Positions 8,500 through 18,429 of a stretch of DNA of 64,000 nt are shown here, piece by piece. Location of the stretch: NCBI RefSeq assembly GCF_052119645.1, contig NZ_JBGQOM010000004.1, positions 124,001 through 188,000 of the forward strand. Reading direction: 5' to 3'. The notes beneath the pieces were generated by a model. It saw nothing but the letters and a program-made list of their open reading frames with translations. It did no database searches and was not told where the DNA came from. The DNA comes from Paraglaciecola sp030730205. Lineage in GTDB: Bacteria > Pseudomonadota > Gammaproteobacteria > Enterobacterales > Alteromonadaceae. Every line of letters starts with the position of its first letter. Position 1 is the first letter of the stretch. A program made the translations under genes and the position numbers.

Positions 8500-8686
8500 C
8501 TTTGCTTTCCTATTATTTATATTATTGACGTTTTTGCCGACATATTTTTGTCAGTCAATAATACTTTAGCGAGAAGCGTGCCAGCTTTGCTTTGAGCGTA
8601 AATTTTACCTTAAATAAAATTTTATATTTACTATAGATTAACGTGAATGAAGATGAAAATTTTTAAAAATCAACGCTTTGTGATTT
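8500..8686. other. AT-rich spacer
   Basis: No gene is visible. An AAAAATCA...TGATTTTT hairpin at about 8665-8688 overlaps the end of the next minus-strand gene and could contribute to its termination, but its stem is almost only A and T. Confidence 0.3.
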
Positions 8687-11600
8687 TTAGCGTTCGTTTT
8701 TATAAATGATTTTATTTAGTTCATGGTTTTCTTTTAACAAGCGTTCAAAGCGTACAGAGCTTAAGGGTTTGCTGTATAAATAGCCCTGTAACATCTCACA
8801 TTTAAACCGACGTAATATTGACAATTGGTTTTCATGCTCCACACCCTCAGCGACAACTTTTAATCCAAGGTTATGAGCAATAGTAATGATGGCCTGCGTC
8901 ATATGCCTGTCTTCACTGGTTGTTGCAATATCATCTATAAATGCTTTATCAATTTTTAAAGTGTTTATTGGGAAACGTTTAAGATAAGCCAATGACGAGT
9001 AACCGGTGCCAAAGTCATCTAGCGCAAGGTGGATCCCTCGCTCACGTAAACGCTGCATCATACGTAGGGCACTTTCAGGGTTTTGCATTAAAGTACCTTC
9101 AGTGATCTCACATTCTAAATGCAGGGGCGATAGGCCTGCGCGCTGCAATATACTGATGATCCGCTCATCTAAATCAGGTAGCTCAAATTGACGAGCAGAG
9201 ATATTAACCGCCACTCGTCCAGTAAAGAGGCCCGCATCCACCCAGCGTTTGGTCTCTTCGCAGGCTTTACGTAAAACCACTTCGCCAATTTCGATTATTT
9301 GCCCTGTCTCTTCGGCCAAAGGGATAAACTGAGAAGGGCTAACTAAACCTTTGTCTGGGTGCTCATACCGTACCAAGGCTTCCATACTAACTAATTTACC
9401 ACTGGCGATATCTACTTTCGGTTGATAGAACACCGTAAATAAGTCTTCTTTTAGGCCATGTCTGATTAAGTTCTCTATTTGTAATTGGCGAACTGCATTT
9501 TGGTTCATTTCGCCACTGAAAAATTGATACTTATTGCCTCCTGCATTTTTAGCAAAATACATCGCAGTATCTGCATTTTTCAACAACTCTTGCGGTGTAC
9601 TGCCATCTTCCGGATAAAAAGCAATACCCACACTGGCACCGAGCACAAACTCTTGTTTATTGATTAAAAACGGGCGGGCCATATTGTCTAATATAGTTTG
9701 CGCAAAGTGGGTAATGCGGTGAACATCAGTGCCCTTATCAATAAGGATACTGAACTCATCGCCGCCAAGGCGATAACAAGTGGCGTCAGTACCCGCAATA
9801 CGTTGTAAACGTTTCGCAATTTGTTTTATAAGGATGTCACCTGTTTGATGGCCTAAAGAGTCATTAATCTTTTTAAAGTTGTCCATATCCAAACAAATCA
9901 GCGCGTGATGCGTATCCCTGCGCACAATATTGTTGTGACTGGCTTGAAAAAAGGAGCGATTGGGTAATTCTGTTAGTGGATCGGTATTGGCGAGTTTTAA
10001 CAGCTCTTTCTCTGTGGTTTTACGGGTCGTTATATCCGAAAATACCCCTACATAATGGCTTATTTTACCGTCTTCATCGCTTATAGCATCAATGTTTAGT
10101 TCCATTTCATACTTTTCACCATCAGTTCGGCGAGACTCTACTTCACCTAACCAGTTGCCTTTTTGTCTTAAGGCTTTTTTAACTTCTTCGGTAAAAGCCC
10201 CAGGATATTGATGAAAGGTCAGGTAGCTAACAAGTGCTTGCTCTCTGGTTTCTCCGGTATATTTACAATACGCATTATTAACCGATATAAATTTAAATGC
10301 GGTATCTGTGATAAACACCCCATCGGAAATAGTTTCAATTGAGCGTTTAAATAGCTTTAACTGTTCTTCAGCCAATTTCAAATGGCTAATGTTTTTTAGG
10401 GTACCTGTCATGCGCATCGCTTGATTGTTGCTATCTCGGCTCACTACTTTACCGCGGTCAAGTAACCATACCCATTCGCCTTTATAAGTGCGGGCTCGAT
10501 AAGTGACTTCGTAATGCTCACTTTTGTCTTTTAAATGTTCTCTTAATGTTTCTTGAACTTTTATAATATCACTCGGATGGATATTGGCTTCGTAAGCACT
10601 GTTTACCCGAATGTCATCCTGCGGGAAATCGAGGGTCCCCCAGGTGTTTGAGCGATATACTTGGCCTTGATAAATATCCCAATCCCACAATTCGTCACCA
10701 CTACTCCACAACGTCAGTTTTAGTCGTTCTTCATTTTCTTGAATTGATTGATTAATGGCTCGTTTCGCCCTCATCTGTTTGATTGAATATAACAAAATAA
10801 AAGTCAGTAAAATGCCGTAAAGCAACATCGCTTGTTGGGTTAACCATGGTGGGGGCGCAATTGATAGCTTGACGCTTTTAATAGCCGACCAAGGGGAGTT
10901 ACCATTTCGACTTTGAACTTGAAATTCATATTCACCAAATTCTAGATGAGAAAATTGCGCTTTGCGGGGTGAATCTTTGTCGGTCTCAATCCATTTATCT
11001 GATAATCCAATCAATTTATAACGGTATTTAAAAGCTTTTGGGTCTATAGGATTTAATTGTGCAAACTTAATACTTAACATGTAAGAGTTGTATGGTAGTT
11101 TGATATGTTTTATCGATTCGATAGGCTCAGACAATGGGCTATTACTAGAATGTAAATTTGTTTCGTGATTAAATAAATTAAGCTGGGTAAGGATTGGAGC
11201 AACAGTTGGTTTTGTTGCACCCAAATCAGGGTTTTTATCTTGAAGGCTAAACTTAGCGGCATCGAACATTAGAAAGCCGTTTGTTCCTCCGAATAGAAGT
11301 TGATTTTTGTCAGTCAGGACACCAACACCTTCATTTAACTCACTAAACGCCATTCGCTCAGGGCTTATATGTTGTTTCACTTTGCCTGTGCTTACCGAAA
11401 CCTCATCTATTCCCTCAACAGCAAATCCGAGCCACAAACTATCTCCTTGCAGTATGGTGGTTACTACCTGATCACTTGATAAGCCTGATTTCGAATCAAT
11501 TACCGATAAAACTTGAAATGTTTCCTTATCAAGTTTTATCAATCCATGACTAAATGACGACAACCAAAAAGCATTTTTTGTCTCAATAACAGAGGTAAAA

Positions 11601-13189
11601 TGACGGACAGTATCGTCTAGATTTAAAATAAGCTGATTTACTTGTTTAGTTTCGAGATCATAAAGCATCATCCCCAATGATGTTAGTAACCAAACGGTGC
11701 CATTGCTATCCAAAAAAATAGGGTCTACGGTCTTGATATTATCGTTCGCTAAGGTTATCCATTCTGATTTTAACGTTTTGGGATCTATGGAGTGAATTCG
11801 ATTTTCTGGCGATTTAACCCATATTTTTCCACCAAAATTATGAATGTATTCGATATTTATTCCGGCCATCAAAGTGGAGATTAGCTTTAAATTTGAATCT
11901 TCAGTAATCTCATACACAAACAAACCGCCACTGCTTGCCACCCAGATTCTATTTTGATCATCAACTAAAACATTCCAAATATTATGACTAAAATCCTTTA
12001 AATAATGGCTGAAAGTATAGGTTTGAGGATTAAATTTATTTAAGCCGTTAGATTGGGTAGCTATCCAAACATCTTTGTTTTTATCCTGGACTATTCTCCA
12101 AATATTGTTGCCAGACAAAGATATATAATTAGAGTGTTTCTGAAAGATTTCAATTTTAGCTATTTGAGGTGTATGTTTGTAAACTCCTCCAGAGTATGTT
12201 CCGAACCAAAGCGTATTTTTTGAGTCTTTATATGCTTTTAAAAAGAAGCTGTTCTCTAAACCAAAATTCACATTGTTTTGGTCGTTAAAGGAAAACTCTG
12301 ATGAATCCTCAGGGTCGTAAACAGTTAAACCTGTCGTTGTTGCAAACCAAACTCTACCTAAATGGTCTTCAATAATACTCCTTCCTTCTCCGTTAATTGC
12401 CGGATGAAGTTTGTCTTCAGACTTGTTAGTCTTCAGATAATCGATTGTTATTTCATATGCCCCAATATCTGTAGCCAACCAATGGCTTGTATCGGTTTTT
12501 AACACATCAAACAAATATGTTGCATCAAGCCTGAAACCCCATGGATTAGGATCTTTTAGGTCGTATAGATAATTGCTGTCGTTATCTAAAAGAAATATTC
12601 CATGTCCATAACTACCGATCCAAGTTTTGTCTTTTTCACTGAAAATAAATCTGATTTCTGGTGGCAGAGGAAGACCTAGCGTTTTTTTCAAAACAAAGTT
12701 ATCTGCAGAACTATCATATGAATATAGATTTTTTTCATCGGCGACAAGCAAAAAACCATTTTCATCGATAGCCAGGGTTATGATTTCATTATTTTGTAAA
12801 TTACTATTTCTCCTATCGTAAGTGATAAAGCTGTCTGTAATTCTTTCATATCTGGCTAACCCCGACAGAGTACCGACCCATAAAGTTCCACTTTTGTCGA
12901 TAACTAACTGCCTGATAAAATTGTCAGGTAAGCTATTCTTCTGTCCTGGGTTGTGTAAATATTTTTTGAAATCGTAGCCGTCAAAACGATTAAGCCCACT
13001 AAAGGATGCAAACCAAAGAAAACCTAAATTATCCTCTACAATATCAGGGACCGTATTTTGTGAAAGATCGTTAGCAGTAGAATAATTTTGAAATTTTGAG
13101 TCAAGCGCAAAAACTGTGGATGCGAAAAAGAGGCTCATGAAGAGAAGCCAAATGAGGCAATGTAACTTTTTTAGATAACGGATACGCAC
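8687..13189 (-). CDS. Periplasmic propeller receptor with PAS-PAS-GGDEF-EAL output
   Basis: 1500 residues. A signal peptide (about 1-28) is followed by two-component-regulator propeller repeats recognisable by motifs such as LWVGTLSGLARYE, VWFATTTGLTVYD and LWFGTYSGGVYKH (about 35-690). A Y_Y_Y-type Ig-like domain, one transmembrane helix near 795-815 and two PAS/PAC domains come next. GGDEF is intact near residue 1140 (RLGGDEF). The EAL domain has its catalytic motifs: EALVR, NISARQFE, DDFGTGYSS, LKIDKAFI and AEGVEHE. No RxxD inhibitory site precedes GGDEF. The protein likely senses an outside ligand and makes and/or degrades cyclic-di-GMP. The start is GTG (next to GGTGA). It is a single-gene unit. 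Confidence 0.9.
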   Translation of the reverse strand: MRIRYLKKLHCLIWLLFMSLFFASTVFALDSKFQNYSTANDLSQNTVPDIVEDNLGFLWFASFSGLNRFDGYDFKKYLHNPGQKNSLPDNFIRQLVIDKSGTLWVGTLSGLARYERITDSFITYDRRNSNLQNNEIITLAIDENGFLLVADEKNLYSYDSSADNFVLKKTLGLPLPPEIRFIFSEKDKTWIGSYGHGIFLLDNDSNYLYDLKDPNPWGFRLDATYLFDVLKTDTSHWLATDIGAYEITIDYLKTNKSEDKLHPAINGEGRSIIEDHLGRVWFATTTGLTVYDPEDSSEFSFNDQNNVNFGLENSFFLKAYKDSKNTLWFGTYSGGVYKHTPQIAKIEIFQKHSNYISLSGNNIWRIVQDKNKDVWIATQSNGLNKFNPQTYTFSHYLKDFSHNIWNVLVDDQNRIWVASSGGLFVYEITEDSNLKLISTLMAGINIEYIHNFGGKIWVKSPENRIHSIDPKTLKSEWITLANDNIKTVDPIFLDSNGTVWLLTSLGMMLYDLETKQVNQLILNLDDTVRHFTSVIETKNAFWLSSFSHGLIKLDKETFQVLSVIDSKSGLSSDQVVTTILQGDSLWLGFAVEGIDEVSVSTGKVKQHISPERMAFSELNEGVGVLTDKNQLLFGGTNGFLMFDAAKFSLQDKNPDLGATKPTVAPILTQLNLFNHETNLHSSNSPLSEPIESIKHIKLPYNSYMLSIKFAQLNPIDPKAFKYRYKLIGLSDKWIETDKDSPRKAQFSHLEFGEYEFQVQSRNGNSPWSAIKSVKLSIAPPPWLTQQAMLLYGILLTFILLYSIKQMRAKRAINQSIQENEERLKLTLWSSGDELWDWDIYQGQVYRSNTWGTLDFPQDDIRVNSAYEANIHPSDIIKVQETLREHLKDKSEHYEVTYRARTYKGEWVWLLDRGKVVSRDSNNQAMRMTGTLKNISHLKLAEEQLKLFKRSIETISDGVFITDTAFKFISVNNAYCKYTGETREQALVSYLTFHQYPGAFTEEVKKALRQKGNWLGEVESRRTDGEKYEMELNIDAISDEDGKISHYVGVFSDITTRKTTEKELLKLANTDPLTELPNRSFFQASHNNIVRRDTHHALICLDMDNFKKINDSLGHQTGDILIKQIAKRLQRIAGTDATCYRLGGDEFSILIDKGTDVHRITHFAQTILDNMARPFLINKQEFVLGASVGIAFYPEDGSTPQELLKNADTAMYFAKNAGGNKYQFFSGEMNQNAVRQLQIENLIRHGLKEDLFTVFYQPKVDIASGKLVSMEALVRYEHPDKGLVSPSQFIPLAEETGQIIEIGEVVLRKACEETKRWVDAGLFTGRVAVNISARQFELPDLDERIISILQRAGLSPLHLECEITEGTLMQNPESALRMMQRLRERGIHLALDDFGTGYSSLAYLKRFPINTLKIDKAFIDDIATTSEDRHMTQAIITIAHNLGLKVVAEGVEHENQLSILRRFKCEMLQGYLYSKPLSSVRFERLLKENHELNKIIYKNER

Positions 13190-13365
13190 TTTTCACCCAT
13201 AGGTAGTGTCCCTACCATGTTGTTATTAGAATTTTCTGACCATATCCGTATCGCCAAGTGTTTAAATATGCCCAAAATAGTGACGGGCTACAAGCCTTTA
13301 TCTTGCAAAAATGGCAATGCATAAATAAAAAAAATAATAATGATTACTTTTTGGGTGTTTGGGAT

Positions 13366-16122
13366 TTAACTCAGGTAGTTTGCTTGATGTTTAAATTCTG
13401 AAATAGAGGTGATTTCCTGCCAGTCATTAAGGGTTTTGACCTTGTGTTTACTGCTGATGAGGATTAATTCCCCACATTTTTTCTGCCACATTAAACGCTG
13501 GCTAAACTCAAGCATTTGTGAAAATGTAAGTTGTTCAATAGCAGCTATCATTTTGCTGTTCTGAGAAAAGGTGAAGTCCTTGTTTCCAATACACATCCAT
13601 AGGCGTTGACTCTTCATGCTTAGATGGCTATCAGTTTGACTTAGTTGCCTTATTAGCCCCGCTTTTAAGGCTGTCCAGATTTCTTGATAGTCATTGAGGC
13701 TTTGTAAAAATTCGCTAAGAAATTGTTGCATTGCAATAATGATTTGGTTTGCTGAAAAATTAGGCGATTGTATGTATAGCGCAATACCAGGATGCTGATT
13801 GTAAGGTAGGTAGCCACTCCCTACTAAATAGCCCACTTGGCGTTCAGTGCGCATTTGATTAAAAAATGGCGTTGCAATCATTTGCTCAAACAACATGGTT
13901 AAGGCGATATCTTCGGTGCATGCACTGGGCGCTTGAAAGTACATAACAACCGCATCGTCGTTATGTTGACAGTCAACAAAGTGAACCTGCACTGGCTTTT
14001 GAGTTAAATCGACTAAGCCTTTAGATAGTGGGGTGCTATGAGCATATAACTGGCGAAATGCTCGAACCTTGTCGACTGCTTCGTTGGCTTTTTCAATTGA
14101 CCAGTTACCATACATCATACCTTCCAAATTAAATTGTCCGAGCAAACTGTTTTTAGTCTCAATGACATGTTTAAGTTGAGCTTTTCCCATGATTTCTGCC
14201 ATATCGATGGGGGCATAATTGTATTGCTGTAAAAGGACTGACAAGCGGGTAAATAAACGGTTAATGGGTTTGTTTAATAAACTATTGTTAAGTAATTGAA
14301 CTTGGCCGTTTTTTACTTGTTCGAAGCTGCTTTTGAAGTCTTCGTTGACCACTATTTGGGTAAGTAAATCAGTACAAAAGTGTAATTGCTTGGCGCTAAA
14401 ACCATTTGTCTGTAATGAAAAACCGCCTTGATGAGGGTAGAGGTGAAAATGCAATCCGGCTAAATTGGCTTGATAATATTTTTGCGTTAACTTCTCATTA
14501 ATCAAAGCAACCCAGAGGCGTTTATAGGTCGCAATTTCGATACCCTGTGTTATGGCTGGGCAGTCGAAAGTCAGAAAACAATCACCTTTTGGCTGCTGAA
14601 ACTGTTGGTCTTGGCCAAACCATAAATCGAGACCAGGCTGATGATGAATGAGTGTGGGTAAGGTGTATTCATCCTCTTTAATAGCCAATTGATTGATATC
14701 ACTTAAGTATCGATTGGCTTTAGGCAAGGTTAAAGAATCGATAGGCTTTACACTTTTTGTACTTTCTACTATGGCAGGTGGTAACTGGCTTATTTTGTAA
14801 GGGGTGTCGTACCAGCGCGCCACGGTGTCAGTTTTTTGACTTTGGTAAATAAGCTTCAGGCGCATATTGTTTGCGCTGAAGAAATCTAACATCGAGTATG
14901 TCATTGCAGGGCTGGCCTTATCAAAAAGATAGTCACCGGCCATCACATGCTCTGGTGGATAATCCACCATATTGTGAGAAAGTTTTAGTACTTCATCGAT
15001 GGGTTTTGGGTTTTCACCATAGCGCCACGCCAGTGTATTGAGTCTTGCCATTTCTACTAAGCGCCATGACTCTACACCCTGCTTTTTAATCAACTCAAGG
15101 TAGCTAAACAGGGCACTGAGGATGCCTTCGATGCTGTTTAGGCCTTTATCAGTCAGCTGCAGATTAATATTAAAATCTTTAAAATTACTGCCTTCGATAC
15201 CACCGCCAGCACTGAGGCTCGTGGCCCAATTTTTACCTTTGTAATAATCCAGCAAGCCACCATATCCTTCGTCACCCAAAATATGGCTGATAATGGCAAG
15301 GGGTTTTGCGCGATAGTGCTGGTTTTGGGCGGGTAAGGCGAACGTAATGATTAATCGTTGGGCTTTTTGTAATGGGGTGATCTGAATCAATACGCCCAGT
15401 TGATGTTTTAAATAAAGGGCAGGGTAAGCATCTCGCTTAATCTTTTTACCGTGCTTCCAATGACTGAAGTGCTTTTCAACAATCAATTTGGTCTCACTGA
15501 TAGGAAGTGATGAAATAACACTAAGGCAAAGATTAGCGCTTTGGTAATAACGCTGGTGTAAGCGCCGCAATTTTTTCTGTAACTCAAGGGCTGAGAATTT
15601 TTCGAAGGTTTGTCGATTGCCCACTGAAAACTTACTAAAGGGATGGTTGGGGTTGCAGGTTTCTTTATGAACTTGATACAAACGACGTAAATCATCTTTT
15701 TGTTTTAATTTAAATTCGGCATCAATGGCCTGAATTTCTTTTTCAATATAAGTGGTTTGCAGTAAAGGGGAAAATAGCATTGCTGAAAATTGTGCTAAGG
15801 CGTCGTCAAATACGTCGCTGAAAATATCAAAAAAATAACTGCTGGTTTCCGTGCCTGTCGATGCATTTAGGGTTCCGCCATGAGCAGACACAAAATCACC
15901 TAAAGCGTTAGCCACTTCTGTGCTCGCGTTACCCAAGAACAGCATATGTTCTAATAAGTGGCTTAAACCATGACAGTCATCGTCATCGTCAAAATGTCCG
16001 GTCTGGAATGTGGCTGAACAAGCAGTTTTAGATATTTTAGTGTCTTCGACTACAAGTACTTGCAAACCATTTGCTAAAGTAAAATGGTCATAAAGCCGAG
16101 TATCATTCTCACATTTAAGCAA
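13366..16122 (-). CDS. M16 family (insulinase/pitrilysin-like) zinc metallopeptidase
   Basis: 918 residues, close to pitrilysin and insulinase length. The inverted zinc motif H55-L-L-E58-H59 is intact in GLSHLLEHMLFLGN, and the downstream zinc ligand region EIQAIDAEFKL is present near residue 135. No signal peptide is visible, unlike E. coli PtrA, so a cytoplasmic location is inferred. The C-terminal half contains the middle and C-terminal M16 domains (for example TERQVGYLVGSGYLPY). The only in-frame start that keeps the N-terminal strand is TTG at 16122, with a weak GGA 11 bases before it. No ATG exists upstream in frame within the spacer. It is divergent from sixA, and no operon partner is visible. 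Confidence 0.85.
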   Translation of the reverse strand: MLKCENDTRLYDHFTLANGLQVLVVEDTKISKTACSATFQTGHFDDDDDCHGLSHLLEHMLFLGNASTEVANALGDFVSAHGGTLNASTGTETSSYFFDIFSDVFDDALAQFSAMLFSPLLQTTYIEKEIQAIDAEFKLKQKDDLRRLYQVHKETCNPNHPFSKFSVGNRQTFEKFSALELQKKLRRLHQRYYQSANLCLSVISSLPISETKLIVEKHFSHWKHGKKIKRDAYPALYLKHQLGVLIQITPLQKAQRLIITFALPAQNQHYRAKPLAIISHILGDEGYGGLLDYYKGKNWATSLSAGGGIEGSNFKDFNINLQLTDKGLNSIEGILSALFSYLELIKKQGVESWRLVEMARLNTLAWRYGENPKPIDEVLKLSHNMVDYPPEHVMAGDYLFDKASPAMTYSMLDFFSANNMRLKLIYQSQKTDTVARWYDTPYKISQLPPAIVESTKSVKPIDSLTLPKANRYLSDINQLAIKEDEYTLPTLIHHQPGLDLWFGQDQQFQQPKGDCFLTFDCPAITQGIEIATYKRLWVALINEKLTQKYYQANLAGLHFHLYPHQGGFSLQTNGFSAKQLHFCTDLLTQIVVNEDFKSSFEQVKNGQVQLLNNSLLNKPINRLFTRLSVLLQQYNYAPIDMAEIMGKAQLKHVIETKNSLLGQFNLEGMMYGNWSIEKANEAVDKVRAFRQLYAHSTPLSKGLVDLTQKPVQVHFVDCQHNDDAVVMYFQAPSACTEDIALTMLFEQMIATPFFNQMRTERQVGYLVGSGYLPYNQHPGIALYIQSPNFSANQIIIAMQQFLSEFLQSLNDYQEIWTALKAGLIRQLSQTDSHLSMKSQRLWMCIGNKDFTFSQNSKMIAAIEQLTFSQMLEFSQRLMWQKKCGELILISSKHKVKTLNDWQEITSISEFKHQANYLS

Positions 16123-16239
16123 AATTGACTGTCCAGTTTCAAAAAATTTAATTAAGCATAAACTAAATTTATCACGCGAAAGATTTTTAAATAGTATATT
16201 TGTTATATTATCGAGTTAAAAAGACCAATAACGAAACTT

Positions 16240-16737
16240 ATGAAATTAATTGTCATGCGTCATGGTGAAGCTGAATCGAGTAATATTTCAGACCAAGCCC
16301 GTAATTTGACCGCTTATGGCATCAGCCAAACACACAAAGCAGGGAGTTGGTTGGTCAGTCATGTTCTCGCCGAGAATAAAATAGATGTGGCGTTGGTGAG
16401 TCCTTTTGTGCGGGCGCAACAGACGTATGACGGCGTTCTTTCACAATTAAGTATATCGAGTAAGCTAGATGTTGTAGAACTCGTTCCTGACGCTAAACCT
16501 CGTAATAGCCATAGAATGGTCGACCATTTCCTGCAACAACACCCCAACGCTACTAGCATGATCCTGATAAGTCATATGCCTTTAGTTAGTTATTTATTAG
16601 ACGAAATATTGTTGACCTACCAAGGCGCCTTGTTCGATACATCTAGTATGGCAATCATCGATTATGATGTGGAAACGGGGCTGGGTGAATTAACTGAATT
16701 TTATCATCCTTCAATGAGTGATTTAGGTAACAACTAA
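16240..16737 (+). CDS. sixA: Phosphohistidine phosphatase SixA
   Basis: 165 residues, close to E. coli SixA (161). The histidine phosphatase motif R7-H8-G9-E10 is at the N terminus and the second catalytic His is in ILISHMPLVSYL near residue 110. SixA removes phosphate from histidine-phosphotransfer domains and, in E. coli, from the nitrogen phosphotransferase component NPr. It is the first gene of a plus-strand pair with the small coiled-coil gene. The Shine-Dalgarno match is weak. It is divergent from the M16 protease gene, as is often seen near fadIJ/sixA blocks in this group. Confidence 0.9.
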   Translation: MKLIVMRHGEAESSNISDQARNLTAYGISQTHKAGSWLVSHVLAENKIDVALVSPFVRAQQTYDGVLSQLSISSKLDVVELVPDAKPRNSHRMVDHFLQQHPNATSMILISHMPLVSYLLDEILLTYQGALFDTSSMAIIDYDVETGLGELTEFYHPSMSDLGNN

Positions 16738-16774
16738 GCTTCAGAATTTTGTGGTTAGTACCGATAACCTTTTT

Positions 16775-16951
16775 ATGAATACAAAAAGCTTACCTGCCCA
16801 TTTGCAACAAGTGCTTGAACAGCACGTTGCTGAATCACAACTGACTCAAGATGATGAGCTTCGGGAGATTTTTGCTAAGTTGAGTTCACTAAACAGTAAA
16901 GTTGAACTTTTAAAATCTAAAATTATTCAAAATCGACAAAACAAACAATAG
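16775..16951 (+). CDS. Small coiled-coil protein, hypothetical
   Basis: 58 residues from the ATG, or 66 if the GTG at 16751 is used; neither has a convincing ribosome site. The C-terminal half (about 20-55) has regular Leu/Ile/Val spacing and many Lys and Glu, which suggests a short helical hairpin or coiled coil. It lies 13-37 bases behind sixA and would be co-transcribed. No family recognised. Coding character rather than homology is the support. Confidence 0.45.
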   Translation: MNTKSLPAHLQQVLEQHVAESQLTQDDELREIFAKLSSLNSKVELLKSKIIQNRQNKQ

Positions 16952-17053
16952 GGTGTTTAGTATTGGAAGAAGTGATTCTTTTAATCGGATGGACTCACGC
17001 TAAAAGCACTTAATAGGGCGCATCAACGTGAGTTAAGTGTAGTTAAAAGTCGT

Positions 17054-18361
17054 CTAGCCAGACAAGCTGCTTGCATCACGGCCCTGTTCTGCGCGGTAGA
17101 GCTTCGGCATCACTCTTACGGTTTTCACCATATTGTCTTTCATCTCAACGATTTCAATGGGGTAACCTGCCAAACGCAAACTAATATTGGCTTGTGGAAT
17201 GTCTTCCAAGTACTCCAATATTAAGCCATTGAGGGTTTTTGGCCCTTCTGTTGGAAACTGCCAATCTAGTTCTTTATTTAGCTCTCTTACGTTAACACTG
17301 CCGTCAATTAATACACTGCCGTCTTGTTGCAGGTTGGCTTCTTTACTATGATCAGGCAAGAAACTGGTGGTAAAATCACCAATGATTTCTTCAAGAATAT
17401 CTTCCAGGGTCACTAAACCTTGAATATCGCCATACTCATCAACCACTAAACCGATGCGCTCTTTGGCTGCTTGAAACTTATACATCAAGGTGTGTAGTGG
17501 AGTGGACTCCGGTGTGAAATAAATTTCACGCACTGCGCGTAACAAACTGGCTTTAGTAAATTGATCTTTAGACAGCAGGCGCAGGGCATCTCTTACATGG
17601 ACAAAGCCCACTGCATCATCAATGCTATCGCGGTACAACAATACGCGCGTGTGCTGGGCGTTAACCAATTGTTTTTGAATGTCTTTCCAATCATCGTTGA
17701 TGTCGATAGCGACGATATCACTGCGTGGCACCATAATGTCTTCAGCGGTCACTTTTTCTAAATCAAGTATACCCACTAACATGTCTTGGTGCTTTTTAGG
17801 GATCATTGCCCCAGCTTCGAATACCACCGTCCGTAATTCTTCTCGGCTTAGACTGTCGCCACTGCCATCGCTAGGATTGATGCGAAACAGCGCCAAAATG
17901 CCGTTGGTAATGCCATTGACTAAAAAAACGAAGGGATAAAATAAAAGTAACAAGGGTGAAAGAATAAACGAACTCGGAAAAGCAACCTTTTCTGGGTACA
18001 AAGCGGCAACGGTTTTTGGTGTTACTTCAGCAAAAATAAGGACCACGAAAGTCAAGATAACCGTAGTTAAAACTAAACCCAGTACGTCATCTCCGAGTAA
18101 GCGGCCGCCAATAATACCCGCAATAATCGATGCGGCTATGTTCACCAGATTATTGCCAATCAATATAAGGCCAATAAGTCTATCAGGGCGATCAATTAAT
18201 TTTCTGACTCTAAGGGCGGCTTTATTGCCCTCATTTTCAAGATGTTTAAGTCGATATCGGTTTATCGACATCATGCCAGTTTCAGAACCCGAGAAATAGG
18301 CGGAGAGTAAAATCAAAATACCCAGTAGAATAAATAAACTACTGGTGGATATGTCGTCCAA
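17054..18361 (-). CDS. CNNM/CBS-pair/CorC_HlyC membrane protein, YfjD-like
   Basis: 435 residues. The N-terminal DUF21/CNNM domain has four hydrophobic segments in the first 190 residues, beginning LFILLGILILLSAYFSGSETG. A CBS pair follows (about 205-325, with TAEDIMVPRSDIVAID and YGDIQGLVTLEDILEEIIG), then the C-terminal CorC_HlyC domain. Such proteins are linked to magnesium or cobalt efflux, but the substrate of YfjD is not firmly known. The start is TTG with AGGAAG 7 bases upstream. ypjD lies just upstream on the same strand, an arrangement also seen around ffh in E. coli. Confidence 0.9.
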   Translation of the reverse strand: MDDISTSSLFILLGILILLSAYFSGSETGMMSINRYRLKHLENEGNKAALRVRKLIDRPDRLIGLILIGNNLVNIAASIIAGIIGGRLLGDDVLGLVLTTVILTFVVLIFAEVTPKTVAALYPEKVAFPSSFILSPLLLLFYPFVFLVNGITNGILALFRINPSDGSGDSLSREELRTVVFEAGAMIPKKHQDMLVGILDLEKVTAEDIMVPRSDIVAIDINDDWKDIQKQLVNAQHTRVLLYRDSIDDAVGFVHVRDALRLLSKDQFTKASLLRAVREIYFTPESTPLHTLMYKFQAAKERIGLVVDEYGDIQGLVTLEDILEEIIGDFTTSFLPDHSKEANLQQDGSVLIDGSVNVRELNKELDWQFPTEGPKTLNGLILEYLEDIPQANISLRLAGYPIEIVEMKDNMVKTVRVMPKLYRAEQGRDASSLSG

Positions 18362-18429
18362 CGAAAATCTTCCTAAGCAATTGCAGAGAGGTGAATGTAA
18401 GGGCTAATGAAGCTCGATTCAAGTGACTT

